NCBI GenBank assembly: GCA_011947345.1
Contig: JAAVTG010000116.1
Span: 1-64,000, forward strand
Direction: 5' to 3'
Length of the DNA stretch: 64,000 bases
Source: Phytophthora quininea
Taxonomy: Eukaryota; Oomycota; Peronosporomycetes; Peronosporales; Peronosporaceae
The first letter of the stretch is position 1. The number at the start of each line of letters is the position of its first letter. Of this stretch, positions 1 through 9,706 are shown one piece after another. Below the pieces are notes generated by a model. The model worked only from the letters and a program-made list of their open reading frames with translations, did no database searches and was not told the DNA's origin. The translations under genes were made by a program, and so were the position numbers.

Positions 1-530
1 CGTGAGTACCGTCTACGTGAACGAATGGTCGACTGTGTACGACCTGCTGGTGTTCGTTAAGGAAAAGATGGGCTATCTATCCTTTGCCCGCAACCACCCT
101 GAAAGTCTACCGAGGTAAACGGTATTCGGTGACCCCAAGAGGGCAATCAAACCCATGAGTGGCAAGAGCGGAAGCTGAGGGGCTAGCGATCCTTCGTGGC
201 CGGAGCCGGATCGACGCTAGAGTGGAAGTCTACCTCGAGATGGCAGATAGATCCAGACTGAACGCCGCGCTTTTAACCTTCTCCAACGAGGGCTGCAGAC
301 ATCAACGATGTCCACGTCCTGGTGGTGCTTCCTAATGGTACGACGCAAAACCACATAATGTATTTTTTTACATTGTTGCTACGTTGGAAGAGCGCGATCG
401 CTGGTGTGGCTCATGGGCAGGGCTTTTCGAAGCAATCCTGCACTTCTTGGATCCAATGTGCAAGCCCCGTACGCTCTTATGGTGGCATTGATAATATTTT
501 ATTGATTAACTATATTCCTTAATAGGTGTT
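1..530 (+). pseudogene. Decayed host coding remnant, copy A
   Basis: No intact gene is visible. A short open stretch near positions 3-117 contains the string DLLVFVKEK before a stop. Further on, around 230-330, another stretch contains the pattern NEGCRH. Both patterns recur in the same order at about 795-1090 (DLLAFVLEK, then SQEGCRH), so two copies of the same unknown unit lie side by side in decayed form. I do not recognise the family. The left end may continue outside the window. Confidence 0.3.
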
Positions 531-716
531 ATGATGTGGGTGCCCTTCGTGGGATTTTGGATCGGGATAGCTTTGACCATCTTCGGGATCAGCATCCCCA
601 ATGCCAACACCAAAGACGACATTATCAAGATGATGATGCTGCTTGCCTTCGACGTCATGTTGTACGGCGCATACTGCAAATCGAGGGACAGATATTTGAG
701 TAGCATTGGATACTAG
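531..716 (+). CDS. Small membrane-like open frame, unrecognised
   Basis: A 61-codon open frame follows a T-rich stretch ending in AATAG that could be a splice acceptor, so this may be an internal or last exon. Residues 3-20 are strongly hydrophobic and a second hydrophobic stretch lies near residues 33-46, suggesting two membrane segments. It sits between the two related decayed units at 1-330 and 780-1105 and may belong to the same membrane-protein gene. I do not recognise the family. It could also be a chance open frame. Confidence 0.25.
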   Translation: MMWVPFVGFWIGIALTIFGISIPNANTKDDIIKMMMLLAFDVMLYGAYCKSRDRYLSSIGY

Positions 717-782
717 GCAGAGGTCCACCAAATTTACGTGAAAAAAAAAAAATGCAGTCGACGGATGCTGACAGTATACTGT

Positions 783-1105
783 CGGTATCAACTTTGATGA
801 CCTGCTGGCATTCGTGTTGGAGAAGAATGAGAAAAGCACGTACATTGTAATGTATGCATCCTTGATGGCGTCACTACTCTGTTCGATTCAATTTAATGAC
901 ATATTCGCACTTGTGACTGGACGGCGCGACCGGAAATCCGTGTACGGCAGCTGCATCGTCTTCAAAGACAACGCACTCGTCGCTGACACGGATAGAAGGG
1001 AAGCGTTAAAACGAGCGCTACGATGGAGCATGAGCTTGGCTTCGCTGGTGTCACAGGAAGGATGCCGACATCTTCCATCCTGCGGATGCATTCTCGACAT
1101 CCAAC
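783..1105 (+). pseudogene. Host open frame interrupted by Copia insertion, copy B
   Basis: An open frame runs from about 783 to the Copia boundary at 1105. If the element and one copy of its CCAAC duplication are removed, the frame continues for 10 more codons after 5518 and ends at a TAA near 5553. This shows the element landed in, or at the end of, a formerly continuous reading frame. The unit shares DLL(A/V)FV and EGCRH patterns with the remnant at 1-330. The product is not recognised. Confidence 0.35.
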
Positions 1106-1214
1106 TGTCAAAAGAAGGTAAATTGACGAGTGATTTATGCTTCGTGAACCTCAACTAACTTCAACATGACGCAGAGCGAGTTCCTGCGTCGTTCCACCTC
1201 CGGTGGCTTCAACA
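1106..1214 (-). repeat. Copia 3' LTR
   Basis: This 109-bp copy matches 5404-5513 base for base except for one A missing from an A-run near 1110. It is very short for an LTR. The 5 bp to its left are CCAAC, the target-site duplication. Confidence 0.92.
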
Positions 1215-2919
1215 CTTCCCCGCGACGCAGGAGTGAGCTTCACGAGACCAATTGCCTCTCGCGCTCGGCAGAAGGCCGTCCTGCCTAGTGCCTTTGTAAA
1301 ACCGTCTGCAATCATCCTGGATGTCGGGCAATATCGTAGTGTGATTTCGCCGCTTTGATAGGCTTCTTTTATGGAGTGGAAAGCAATATCCACGCTCTTC
1401 TGCGCGTTCGACGTCTTCTCGTTCTGGATCCGCTGAATTGTGGACTTGTTGTCGATCTCCATAGGAATTTTAGTCAGCTGGCGTCCGTCAGTGAGTTCAC
1501 GAGCATGGCGGTCCACCGCAGATCCTCCAGCCCCATGTCGGCGGCTATATACTCAGCCGCCGTTGATGATTTCGCAATGATCGATTGACGTTTGCACGAC
1601 CATTGCACTGAGCACCCGTGGACCTGCAACAGTGCCCCCGAAATGGACTTCCTGTCGCTGACGTCGTTGGCCCAGTCTGCATCTGTGTACAGGCGGAGAT
1701 GCGGAACTTCACAATCTCGCCGAAACTTGAGTCCCATCGACTTCGTAGTTGACACGTAGCGCAATATTCGCTTCAAGGTATGCCAATGGCGCACACTCGG
1801 CTTACTTGACTGCGACGCGACTTGATTCACGGCAAAGGCTATGTCGGGGCGCGAGACTCGACTCAGGTACATTAATGCGCCAACTGCCTGCCTATACGGC
1901 AAATGATCTGCGAGTTCTTCACCGTCTTCTGCCTTGTAGAGAATGGTGTTCTGATCCATTGGCGTTTTCGACACTCTGCAATCATCCACCGCAAATCGGT
2001 GACAGACTTCGCTGGCATATTGTTCTTGGTCGATGATCATCGTGTTTTGCTCGAAATCTCGTGTAATGCGCATGCCAAGGAACCAGGAGAGCTCACCCAA
2101 ATCTTTGATGGAATATTTGTCATGCAGTGCCATCATCAGCTCAACCATGTCGTCTTCCTTGTCATACCCAACTAGGATGTCGTCGACATACACTAGCACA
2201 ATGATGTCCTTGACGTCATGCCGGTATACACACGGGTCTTCACGTAACGGTACCAATCCACGGCTGCGCAAGAAGCCATCCAGCTCTGCATTCCATTCTC
2301 GTCCCGCCTGCTTTAGTCCATACAACGCTTTGCCGAGCAGCCAAACTTGACCAGGTTCTCCTTCCTCAAACCCCGTCGGCTGCTTGACGTAAATCACTTC
2401 CCGGATTCCTGCTTTAACGTTGGCCGTAGGAACATCTCCCTGCCTGACGTGCCATCCTCTGTAGTTGCACTCTGCTAAGAACACACGGATAGAAATTAGC
2501 GTTACTACAGGGGCATAAGTCTCGATGTAATCGAGAAGATAAACTTGTCGACATCCTTGCGCGCAAACCCGGGCTCTGAATCGATCAATGGAGCCGTTTG
2601 CATGGCGCTTGAGTCTGAAGTTTATGGTGGATCCGATAACATGAGCGTCAGCCGGGGCCGTCACCACAGTGAACGTTCCATTGGCACGGAGCGCTTCGAT
2701 CTCGTCCTTTATCGCCTGCACCCACTGCGGCCATTGAGGGGAATTCCTGGCTTCTTTTAGTGTCAGTGGTTCTTGTATCACCTCCCCCAACATCAGGAAA
2801 GCAGCACCGATGTTTTTGTTGGCGATACGCTCTGACCGTCGGAGACGAGTACGATTTGGTCTTTCGGTGGTTCCCCCAGCTTGTTCTGGGAGAGTAGCGC
2901 CTCCATCGCTTCCCCGCAT
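1151..2919 (-). CDS. Copia Pol, reverse transcriptase and RNase H part (frameshifted)
   Basis: The frame from 2919 to 1474 encodes a Copia-type reverse transcriptase. It has the conserved LYGLKQAGREWN segment and the catalytic YVDD box (VYVDDILVG), followed by the Copia RNase H with YTDADWAND and the AKSSTAAEYIA segment. The rest of RNase H and the Pol C-terminus continue one base out of frame from about 1516 to 1151, running into the LTR. The shift near 1475-1500 needs one extra base. Upstream, this frame joins the integrase frame at a G5 run near 2870, where one more G would restore continuity. The product copies element RNA into DNA in virus-like particles. Confidence 0.9.
1215..1223 (-). 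other. Copia polypurine tract
   Basis: On the element strand the nine bases next to the 3' LTR read GCGGGGAAG. The position and purine content fit the plus-strand primer of an LTR retrotransposon. Confidence 0.6.
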
Positions 2920-4331
2920 CGTGCTGGTGAACGTCTCAGTGGTAGTGGAGGAGGAATCATTGGGGGAGGGGTATCGAGTGCAGTTGGTGGGCTCGGTGGT
3001 CGGATCTGAAGTCCCAAGAATTTGACATCACAACTGTGAACTACTCGTGCACCGCCTTCGCGTATATAGACGAAATATCCTTTGCGCTCGTGATCATGAC
3101 CCACAAAAATTCCACGTTGTCCGGCGGGCCGAAACTTAAAACGTGTGCTCCGTTGGGAGGGTTTTAGCAGCACAACCACACTTTCACCGAACGAGTGAAG
3201 ATCGCTCATGTCTGGGGACTTTCCATGGAGTCTCTCGAAAGGTGTTACTGTCGGATTGCTACGGGTTGGAACTCTGTTGCGCATGTAAGCTGCTGCTCGG
3301 ATCGCGTACTCCCAAAGGTTATGCGGTACATTTGCTTGCAGGAGCAAGCATCTTGCCATGTCTGCGAGAGTACGATTTGTTCTTTCAGCTACGCCGTTCT
3401 GGCAATGCACGTCTGGCTCCGAAAACTGACGCTCTATCCCGGCCTCCGCACAGATCTTATCAAATGCAGCGTTAACGAATTCGCCGCCGTTATCAGTGCG
3501 TAGAACACGTATGTGAACTCCATCATCTCGGGTTTCCATGAGCTTGAGAAATTTGCGGAAATGGGCAGCAGCGGCGCTCTTTTCCTTCAAGAAGAAGACG
3601 TGCGTGTAGTTCATCCACTTGACAGCCATGTAGTAGCGATTTCCGTGTAAACTTCTTTGAAACGGACCTGCTAAGTCAGCATGGCAAATTTTGTCCTTCT
3701 CGGCTTGGGGTCTATGGCTCCGGCGAGGTGCATGTCGTCTGTGGGCTTTCCCCAGTGAGCATATCTCGCATGGATACATGGGTATAGACCTTGATCCCTT
3801 GATACTGAGTCCCCTCACCACTCCAGCTCGCTCCATATCGACTACGGCTTGGTAGTTCAGGTGTCCCAGCTTACGGTGCCAATCTTCGAGTGAATCTTTG
3901 GCCACCTTTTGCATATCGACAGGACCTGTCGCTGCCAGCCCGTGGCCAGTGATTGAGCCCACATAAACACCGCCGCGAACCATGCCACGGAGGATGGGAG
4001 GACCATAAATCACGCAACCATCGTCGCCAAAAGCACACATGTATCCATCTCTAGTCAACGCCGATACCGACAGCAGCGTTTCCGTCAGTGTCGGAATGTA
4101 AACGACGCCACTTAGTATGCCATTTGGTCCAGGTGCAATTCGGAGATTACCGGCTTCGGCTCCAACAACGACGCGTCCGTCAGCCATCGTTACGACGTGA
4201 TCATCACAAGTTTCGATGTCCAGCAGAGCTGCGCGGGCTCCGGTCATGTGAAATGAAGCGCCTGAGTCGATGATGGGTTGCGGCGAGCCAATTCCTGGGT
4301 CGAATAGTTTGATCTCGGTGTCAGGAGACAC
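2793..4331 (-). CDS. Copia Pol, protease and integrase part
   Basis: The N-terminal part has an aspartic protease signature (IIDSGASFHMTG). Next comes the integrase zinc-binding region (HRKLGHLNYQ, later CEICSLGKAH) and the catalytic core with acidic residues in CHADLAGPF, RTDNGGEF and NGVAERTNRT, the D-D-E triad. The C-terminal region is rich in proline and leads to the reverse transcriptase. The frame is the same as Gag upstream, separated from it only by one TGA at 4341-4343. It ends early at a single-base shift at a G5 run. The order protease-integrase-RT identifies Copia rather than Gypsy. Confidence 0.9.
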   Translation of the reverse strand: MSPDTEIKLFDPGIGSPQPIIDSGASFHMTGARAALLDIETCDDHVVTMADGRVVVGAEAGNLRIAPGPNGILSGVVYIPTLTETLLSVSALTRDGYMCAFGDDGCVIYGPPILRGMVRGGVYVGSITGHGLAATGPVDMQKVAKDSLEDWHRKLGHLNYQAVVDMERAGVVRGLSIKGSRSIPMYPCEICSLGKAHRRHAPRRSHRPQAEKDKICHADLAGPFQRSLHGNRYYMAVKWMNYTHVFFLKEKSAAAAHFRKFLKLMETRDDGVHIRVLRTDNGGEFVNAAFDKICAEAGIERQFSEPDVHCQNGVAERTNRTLADMARCLLLQANVPHNLWEYAIRAAAYMRNRVPTRSNPTVTPFERLHGKSPDMSDLHSFGESVVVLLKPSQRSTRFKFRPAGQRGIFVGHDHERKGYFVYIREGGARVVHSCDVKFLGLQIRPPSPPTALDTPPPMIPPPLPLRRSPARCGEAMEALLSQNKLGEPPKDQIVLVSDGQSVSPTKTSVLLS

Positions 4332-4340
4332 CCCGCGCCT

Positions 4341-5369
4341 TCATTCTTCATCCGAGGGCTCCGCCGCGACCGCTGCCTTCCCCGAGGCTTGGCTCGTCGA
4401 TCGTGCACGCTGCTGCTGGGCAACGTGGCGGTCATGGTAATTTGTCGTGTGACCGCGCTGGTTGCAGATCCGGCAAAGTGCGTCACTGAAGTCCCATCTA
4501 TCACGTGGTTTCTTTGACAGTTTGGAATGTACAAGTGCTGCCGTTCCCATGCGTGGCTTCTTCCCCGCATCTGCGCTAGCCGCTTCATAACGCCGTTTCT
4601 TCATGCGGCCGTCAGATCCAGCGAGTCGACTGAGTAAGTTAATGGCTTTCTCGAACTCATCAGTCACAGCCTCGGCCTCCACGTCGATCTGCGCTAGGAG
4701 GGTGTCGCGAAAGCGAGGGTAAGCCAGGTTGACGAATGTACTCAAAGCCTGCTGCTCGGTGTAGTTGGTCACCATTCCTTGGTTTAGTCCGGTCGCAATT
4801 TGCGACAATCGGTGAGCATACTCGTCGTACGATTCTTGTGGTAACTTGGCCGCCTGAGCCAGCTGCATAGATAGCTGTTGCACGGAAAGCCGGCTACGGA
4901 ACTTGTTTTTGAGTGCACGTCCCAAATCGCGGAATGAGTTGCGCGGAAGAAGACTGCGATTTCTGATGCGCCAAGTTCCAGCCGTACCGGTCAGATGACT
5001 GGTTAGTACGCTGCATTTTAGGACTTCTGGCCAAGTGCAGCCATTCAGGTTCTCGGCGTCCTCAATCTGGGCCTGCAGGCGCTCGAACCACTCGTGTGCC
5101 CCAGCGTCAAAATACCCATCTCTGATCTCGCCGGAGAAAGGCTCTATCGTGATAAGCTTGAGGTTGATCTTGGGTTGTGGTTGGTCGTGTCGGTCTGGAA
5201 ACGTGTAACCTTGGACTGGCATGCCATCACCTTCATGCCAAGCCACAACTTCGTGATTTTCCTCGTCTTGATGGTCTTCCTCGGCTTCGTGGTATCCATC
5301 GTTTTCACCGACCCGTGGCTCGGGCTCATGGTCGACCTCCTCGCCATCGCGTGAACTGTGCGACGACAT
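4341..5369 (-). CDS. Copia Gag
   Basis: The 342-residue Gag starts at an ATG 17 nt from the primer-binding site. The N-terminus is acidic. The middle matches the Copia Gag (UBN2-like) region, with WFERLQAQI and a later QLSMQLAQAAKLPQESYDEY stretch. Near the C-terminus a zinc knuckle reads CRICNQRGHTTNYH, a CCHH version of the usual CCHC. The frame stops at TGA (4341-4343), after which the same frame goes on as protease. Gag forms the particle shell and binds element RNA. Confidence 0.85.
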   Translation of the reverse strand: MSSHSSRDGEEVDHEPEPRVGENDGYHEAEEDHQDEENHEVVAWHEGDGMPVQGYTFPDRHDQPQPKINLKLITIEPFSGEIRDGYFDAGAHEWFERLQAQIEDAENLNGCTWPEVLKCSVLTSHLTGTAGTWRIRNRSLLPRNSFRDLGRALKNKFRSRLSVQQLSMQLAQAAKLPQESYDEYAHRLSQIATGLNQGMVTNYTEQQALSTFVNLAYPRFRDTLLAQIDVEAEAVTDEFEKAINLLSRLAGSDGRMKKRRYEAASADAGKKPRMGTAALVHSKLSKKPRDRWDFSDALCRICNQRGHTTNYHDRHVAQQQRARSTSQASGKAAVAAEPSDEE

Positions 5370-5385
5370 TGCAATGCTCTAGAGA

Positions 5386-5403
5386 CGAATGCGGCTGTTA
5401 ACC
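5386..5403 (-). other. Copia primer-binding site complementary to a tRNA-Asn anticodon arm
   Basis: The bases directly next to the 5' LTR read GGTTAACAGCCGCA on the element strand. Their complement, TGCGGCTGTTAACC on the plus strand, has the form of the 5' anticodon stem, loop (with GTT anticodon) and first two 3' stem bases of tRNA-Asn. This is the same region of the tRNA that Drosophila copia uses from initiator tRNA-Met. There is no spacer to the LTR. That a tRNA-Asn half acts as primer is inference. Confidence 0.6.
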
Positions 5404-5513
5404 TGTCAAAAAGAAGGTAAATTGACGAGTGATTTATGCTTCGTGAACCTCAACTAACTTCAACATGACGCAGAGCGAGTTCCTGCGTCGTTCCACCTCC
5501 GGTGGCTTCAACA
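5404..5513 (-). repeat. Copia 5' LTR
   Basis: The 110-bp repeat matches the copy at 1106-1214 apart from one A. It is followed by the duplicated target CCAAC at 5514-5518. Confidence 0.92.
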
Positions 5514-5553
5514 CCAACGAGCCAGAAAACCCCGTCGACTCGAAACAAACTAA

Positions 5554-6049
5554 ATGAGAAGCGTGGAGAAACTCGCGCGTGTACTACACGGGGCTGTCTG
5601 CTAGGATGGATCCGACCTATGAAGTCCTAGACGCAGTACACAATCCGGATAACATTACAGTAGAAGCTCGAGTGCTGTGTCGGGAGCAGCGCGGCCGCGA
5701 CGGTATGATCCTATGGGACTATGTCGATGAAGACGCTTTGTGTCCTCTACCGGCAGATCTTCCGGGGCAAAAGATGATCCGTCGTAACTGCTGTGGTGGG
5801 GTGGTGGTTCGCCGCGAGCCAGGCACCGAGATGCTGTCGATGCGTGTGGTCTGTATCAAGGCTTTCTGTCCGCTGGACAAGCCAAAGGGTCAGACACTTG
5901 CTCTTGGGAGCATCTCAGAAGCGGAGGAAGCGCGACGAGCAGTGGCAAGACGAATTGGCCTGCAAGCGACCGAGTGCGAGCGGCTAAAGGACCGCTGCAC
6001 GGGCTTCGTGTTCCGTAATGTGATGGGTCAAATGGGCGTGACCTACTGA
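5554..6049 (+). pseudogene. START-like domain fragment
   Basis: An open frame from 5579 to 6049 encodes about 155 residues. An ATG at 5554 begins a frame (MRSVEKLARV) that would join it after one extra base near 5580. The segment LWDYVDEDALCPLP followed by RRNCCGGVVVR resembles the central part of START lipid-binding domains in oomycete START/FYVE proteins. The piece is far shorter than those proteins and has no FYVE finger. It sits directly downstream of the Copia insertion. The family call is tentative. Confidence 0.35.
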
Positions 6050-6267
6050 CCCATTTCATGACTTATTTGTTGTAGCAGTCACGAGGACGTGTGCGTTCAT
6101 TAATGTATATTGCCACTTGGATTTGGCAAGGACGATTCATATTCAAACTCCTGTAACGAAGTGGACGTTCCGGTGGGGACACTACGTTGGTCAAGAGGCA
6201 CGCTGTGGTCGCTGGCGAGTCTGTTCACTTTCACGGCTCAAGCCACTAACAGTTCAGTGTTCCGGCG

Positions 6268-7440
6268 ATGAGTATCCACGCTTTCTTCACTTGCATGGTG
6301 CTGGCCATGTCAATCGCAGTGAGTGCGCAACAACAAATAAACGTCAACGACATGATGATCTCTCTAGATCAAGCGTGTAGCACGTTCCGAGTCTGCAGGG
6401 TCTCCGTCCACCACCGCCCAACGTTCCCGATACCTTCGAGATCTTCATCGGTTCATCAGTTTTTCGTGACGGGTATCGCTGCGGCAGAACGCTCTTGGCG
6501 ATATTCTCTCGGGCTACGCACCCTGAACGGCTACATGTCGGTCTCGTCGAGCAGATATTCGACGGAGACCTCACATGTCTCGACGAATATTGCAAGCTTG
6601 CTAACAACTCGTGGCCTGATCAAGGTCCGTGTCGGTACAAGGACCAAATCCAAGTCGAAACGATGTCCGCCGGCGACGCTCGTGGCTGCACGACTGCAAG
6701 CACATCCAACAAAAACTAATTCGTGACGAGGAGTTCTGTCTTCAAGTTGATGCCCACAGCAACTTCGTTAAAGGTTGGGACGAATTGTTACTGGAAGATT
6801 GGACTCGTGCGGACAACGAGATAGCTGTGCTGACGACGTGTCCCCATTCTACTGAACATGACGCTAATCTTGACCAAGGCAAACAACTTGACGTGCTTGC
6901 TTATCCACATCTCTGCGGTATTAGGCGATACGAGAACGGACTCGTCCAGTCCTAGACATCTCGGACAGTCAGACACCGCAGTTGGGTGCGTATTGGGGAG
7001 GTGGCTTGTCCTTCAGTAAATGCCACGCTGAGCGAAATGCTCCAGTGGATCCCCATCTCCATGGCTCGTGGATGGCGTAGAGTTCCTTCGTTCTGCGATG
7101 TTGGACTCATGGCTACGATCTCTACTTTTCTAGCAAGAATGGCTCCGTCATAATGCCAAGAATGCTAACCAACGGTGGTATCAGAAGACGGGGTAGTAGA
7201 CCATGGAGCATGTCAACAACGTCGCTGGGAATTTTACACTGACGCTTTGGTTGTGGAGGAAATTGCTAATGGAGATTAACAACTCGATGCGATCTCTTTC
7301 TCGGGCATTTCGTTGGATGACAACGAGAGAAGGTGACTTCATATGCTTGCTGGTTCTCTGCGGTCTTGTTGTGTCAATTTTGCGTATGTCATTGCCGTTG
7401 TGAGTTACTTGATGCCCACAATTGCTGAAGACGTCGAAGA
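6268..7440 (+). pseudogene. Decayed GlcNAc-transferase-like (GT60) gene
   Basis: The region starts with an ATG and a hydrophobic signal-like N-terminus. Matches to the downstream paralogue then appear in shifting frames: ATHPERLHVGLVEQ with CLDEYCKLA, then EEFCLQVDAHSNF and ADNEIAVLTTCP, then WGGGLSFSKCHAE and a hydrophobic C-terminal stretch near 7343-7400. Several stops and shifts separate these blocks, and unlike its neighbour the divergence is wide, so I read this as a true pseudogene. It lies in tandem with the better-kept copy at 7586. Confidence 0.7.
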
Positions 7441-7585
7441 TGATCATAAGGTGTGATACGGCTGTTTCCAGCTTTCTTCTGCACGCATGCTGGATCGCTA
7501 GAAGTTGTAACGATCAATAGCTCGCGTACGTGGATGAACTGAATGGCGTCGCCGAGTTCAGTCTTCCTTTTGCTTCATCAGGACA

Positions 7586-9217
7586 ATGCTACGCATTTTA
7601 TCGTCGGTGGTGCTGCTGGGGGTGGCGTCGGCTGGATCGACCATCTACTGGGACGACTGGACCAAGTCGGGGCCGCTGGACCCCACCGTGCAGCACATTC
7701 CGCTGGATCCGACGCAGCGCCACCTGAGACCACCGCCGGCTCGAGTCCCGAGCCCTTCGAAATGTTCGTCGGGTCCTCGGTCTTCCGAGACGGCCGGCGG
7801 TGCGGCAAGACCATCTTCACAGCGCTCAAGCGAGCCAAGAACCCGGACCGACTGCGGTTCGGCATCCTGGAGCAAGTGTACGAAGGAGACCCGAGATGTC
7901 TGGACGAGTACTGCAAGATGGCTGCTGAGGAGTGGCCCGACGACACGGACTGCCGGTACAAGAAGAACATCGTGATCGATACGAGAGACGCTGGACAGTC
8001 TGCGGGCTGCACCACTGCTCGCCACTTGCAGCAGAGACTGGTGGGGGCCAGGAGTTCTGTCTGCAAGTGGATGGCCACAGCGTCTTCACCAACAACTGGG
8101 ACGAGAATCTGGTGACGGACTGGGCGTCGGTGGACAACGAGATGGCGGTCTTCACCATGTATCCCCACCACACGCACGAGAACATGATCAAGCCGAACGG
8201 AGACAACAATGTCATCAACTCCGTCCCTCACCTCTGCACTCTGATCAAAGGAAACACTGGCCTAACAAGAATTGTCGGTGCGAGTATGATCGAGAACTCC
8301 AAGATGCCGCAGATGGCAGCGCTGTGGGGTGGCGGCTTCTCGTTCAGTAAATGTCATGCTGAAAAGCGTGTGCTGGTGGACTCGCACACGCCGTGGCTCT
8401 GGGACGGCGAGGAATTCCTGCGGTCTGCGAACTACTGGACGTACGGCTACGACTTGTACTCTCCCAGCATGCTGGGCAACGTGCTGTACCACAACTACTC
8501 GGAGAAACCGGCCAGCTTCTGGGCGTCTCCGATCGACCCGAAGAAGAAGGAACTCGACGCCGAAATGAGTCGTAATCGCTTCAAACTGCGTGTCGGGATG
8601 CCATTCAAAGGTCCAGTTGACGCATTGTCGCTCAAGAAGTACGGCTTCGGCAGGGTGCGCAGCTTCGAGCAATACCTCGAGTTCGGGAACGTCACGTTTG
8701 AAGGCTGGATGAACGACACGAACTCTTGCGGTCAGCTGCACTGGGTGCCATACACGAATGCTACGGAAGTGGAGGAGCTGGTAGGCGGTGGTTGGAAGTT
8801 GCACGGTGAGGCAGCACAGCATGTCGAACCAGAACCTGCCAAAGAGGAGGTTGAGCCCAAACCAGTTATCAAGAACGAAGAGAAGGAAGACGGGGAGTGG
8901 CAGGACAACCAAGTTCATCACGACGATGCTGATCTAGAGAACAGTGGCTTGGATATAGAAGGTAACGAGGGAAGTGACCATCAAGTGCTTCACGCGAAAC
9001 ATGGGGAAGGATCATCGACGACGAGCTAGAAGCAGCGAAAGTATTGCAGTTGCGGCATGATGAGGCTACTCAAGCAAAGGAATCGGGGGCTCCGATGGGG
9101 ATCATTGTTTTTGTAGTTATGGCGGCGCTGTTCGTGGCCGTCTCGAACGACACGAGAGCGCAGGCTCTTCGGAGTGGAAGTTGCTCTACGAGTCGAATGC
9201 ACCGCAGTATTGAGTAA
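7586..9217 (+). CDS. GlcNAc-transferase-like protein, GT60 family (three single-base shifts)
   Basis: The start at 7586 gives a clear signal peptide (LRILSSVVLLGVASAG). The body matches the glycosyltransferase (GlcNAc) family, which includes the Skp1 HydroxyPro GlcNAc-transferase of Dictyostelium. Visible hallmarks are MFVGSSVFRDGRRCG, RLRFGILEQ, CLDEYC, FCLQVDGHS with its D.H metal-binding motif, WGGGFSFSKCH, and WDGEEFLRSANYWTYGYD. The frame changes near 7720, at a G5 run near 8048 and at a G4 run near 9003, each consistent with one missing base. After the third shift the frame continues to a TAA at 9217 and contains a membrane segment (MGIIVFVVMAALFVAVS). The likely product is a secretory-pathway enzyme. 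The signal peptide separates it from cytosolic Skp1 modifiers, so its substrate is unknown. Confidence 0.75.
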
Positions 9218-9706
9218 CTTGAACAGGACTCTTTTGCGCCACAATTCACAGTAAACTACCGACGTCTGCAGCACTTGGAACTCACTGCTAACGGCTCTTT
9301 CGATCAGATAGCAATCTGATCCAGCGATCGGTTGCTTTCTGGGCGCTTCCTCCCGAAAATCGGCGACCAGAAGGATACTGCGTTTTGGAATCAGCGCCAA
9401 GACACGTGCTCGTCGTAACCATAGAGAGCCAACAATTTTCGGATACAGGTGAAAGCCTTCCACAGAACATGGGCCGGAAACTCATCGAGCTACCAACATG
9501 ACGGCGGTGGTGATGTCAAACGCTTCCTGGTGAAGTCGAGATGGCTGTAAGGCCACTGGTCTCAAATCACCTCCACCCGACTCGTATGCAACATAGTACC
9601 AAACGTTCCATGCTCTAAGTTGTAACGAAATGCGTTGATAACATTAATACCGCGATCGGTGTCCTCGCCTCGCTGTCCTGCAACGCCTTGCAGGTCTGTC
9701 TACTTC
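9218..9706. other. Intergenic, no gene seen
   Basis: I see only short, unconvincing open frames here. The stretch separates the 3' end of the GT60-like gene from the 3' end of the minus-strand secreted protein gene. Confidence 0.5.

Larger units (their letters stand above)
1106..5513 (-). mobile_element. Complete Ty1/Copia LTR retrotransposon
   Basis: The 4,408-bp element has 109- and 110-bp terminal repeats that begin TG and end CA and differ only by one A in an A-run. It is flanked by the 5-bp duplication CCAAC (1101-1105 and 5514-5518). On the minus strand the order is Gag, protease, integrase, reverse transcriptase, RNase H, which is the Copia order. The primer-binding site touches the 5' LTR and a purine tract (GCGGGGAAG) touches the 3' LTR. 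Coding is broken by one in-frame TGA and two single-base shifts. Near-identical LTRs point to a recent insertion. Confidence 0.93.

Noticed and set aside
7578..8231. Minus-strand frame of 217 codons across the GT60-like gene
   Set aside because: It is an antisense shadow produced by high GC. The plus strand carries all family motifs.
7586..9217. Frame breaks of the GT60-like gene as introns
   Set aside because: No GT-AG pair of realistic length fits at the breaks, whereas one added base at two G-runs and one other site restores the frame.
9026..9463. Minus-strand open frame of 145 codons
   Set aside because: It overlaps the rebuilt 3' end of the GT60-like gene, which has a clear membrane segment, and shows no family pattern.
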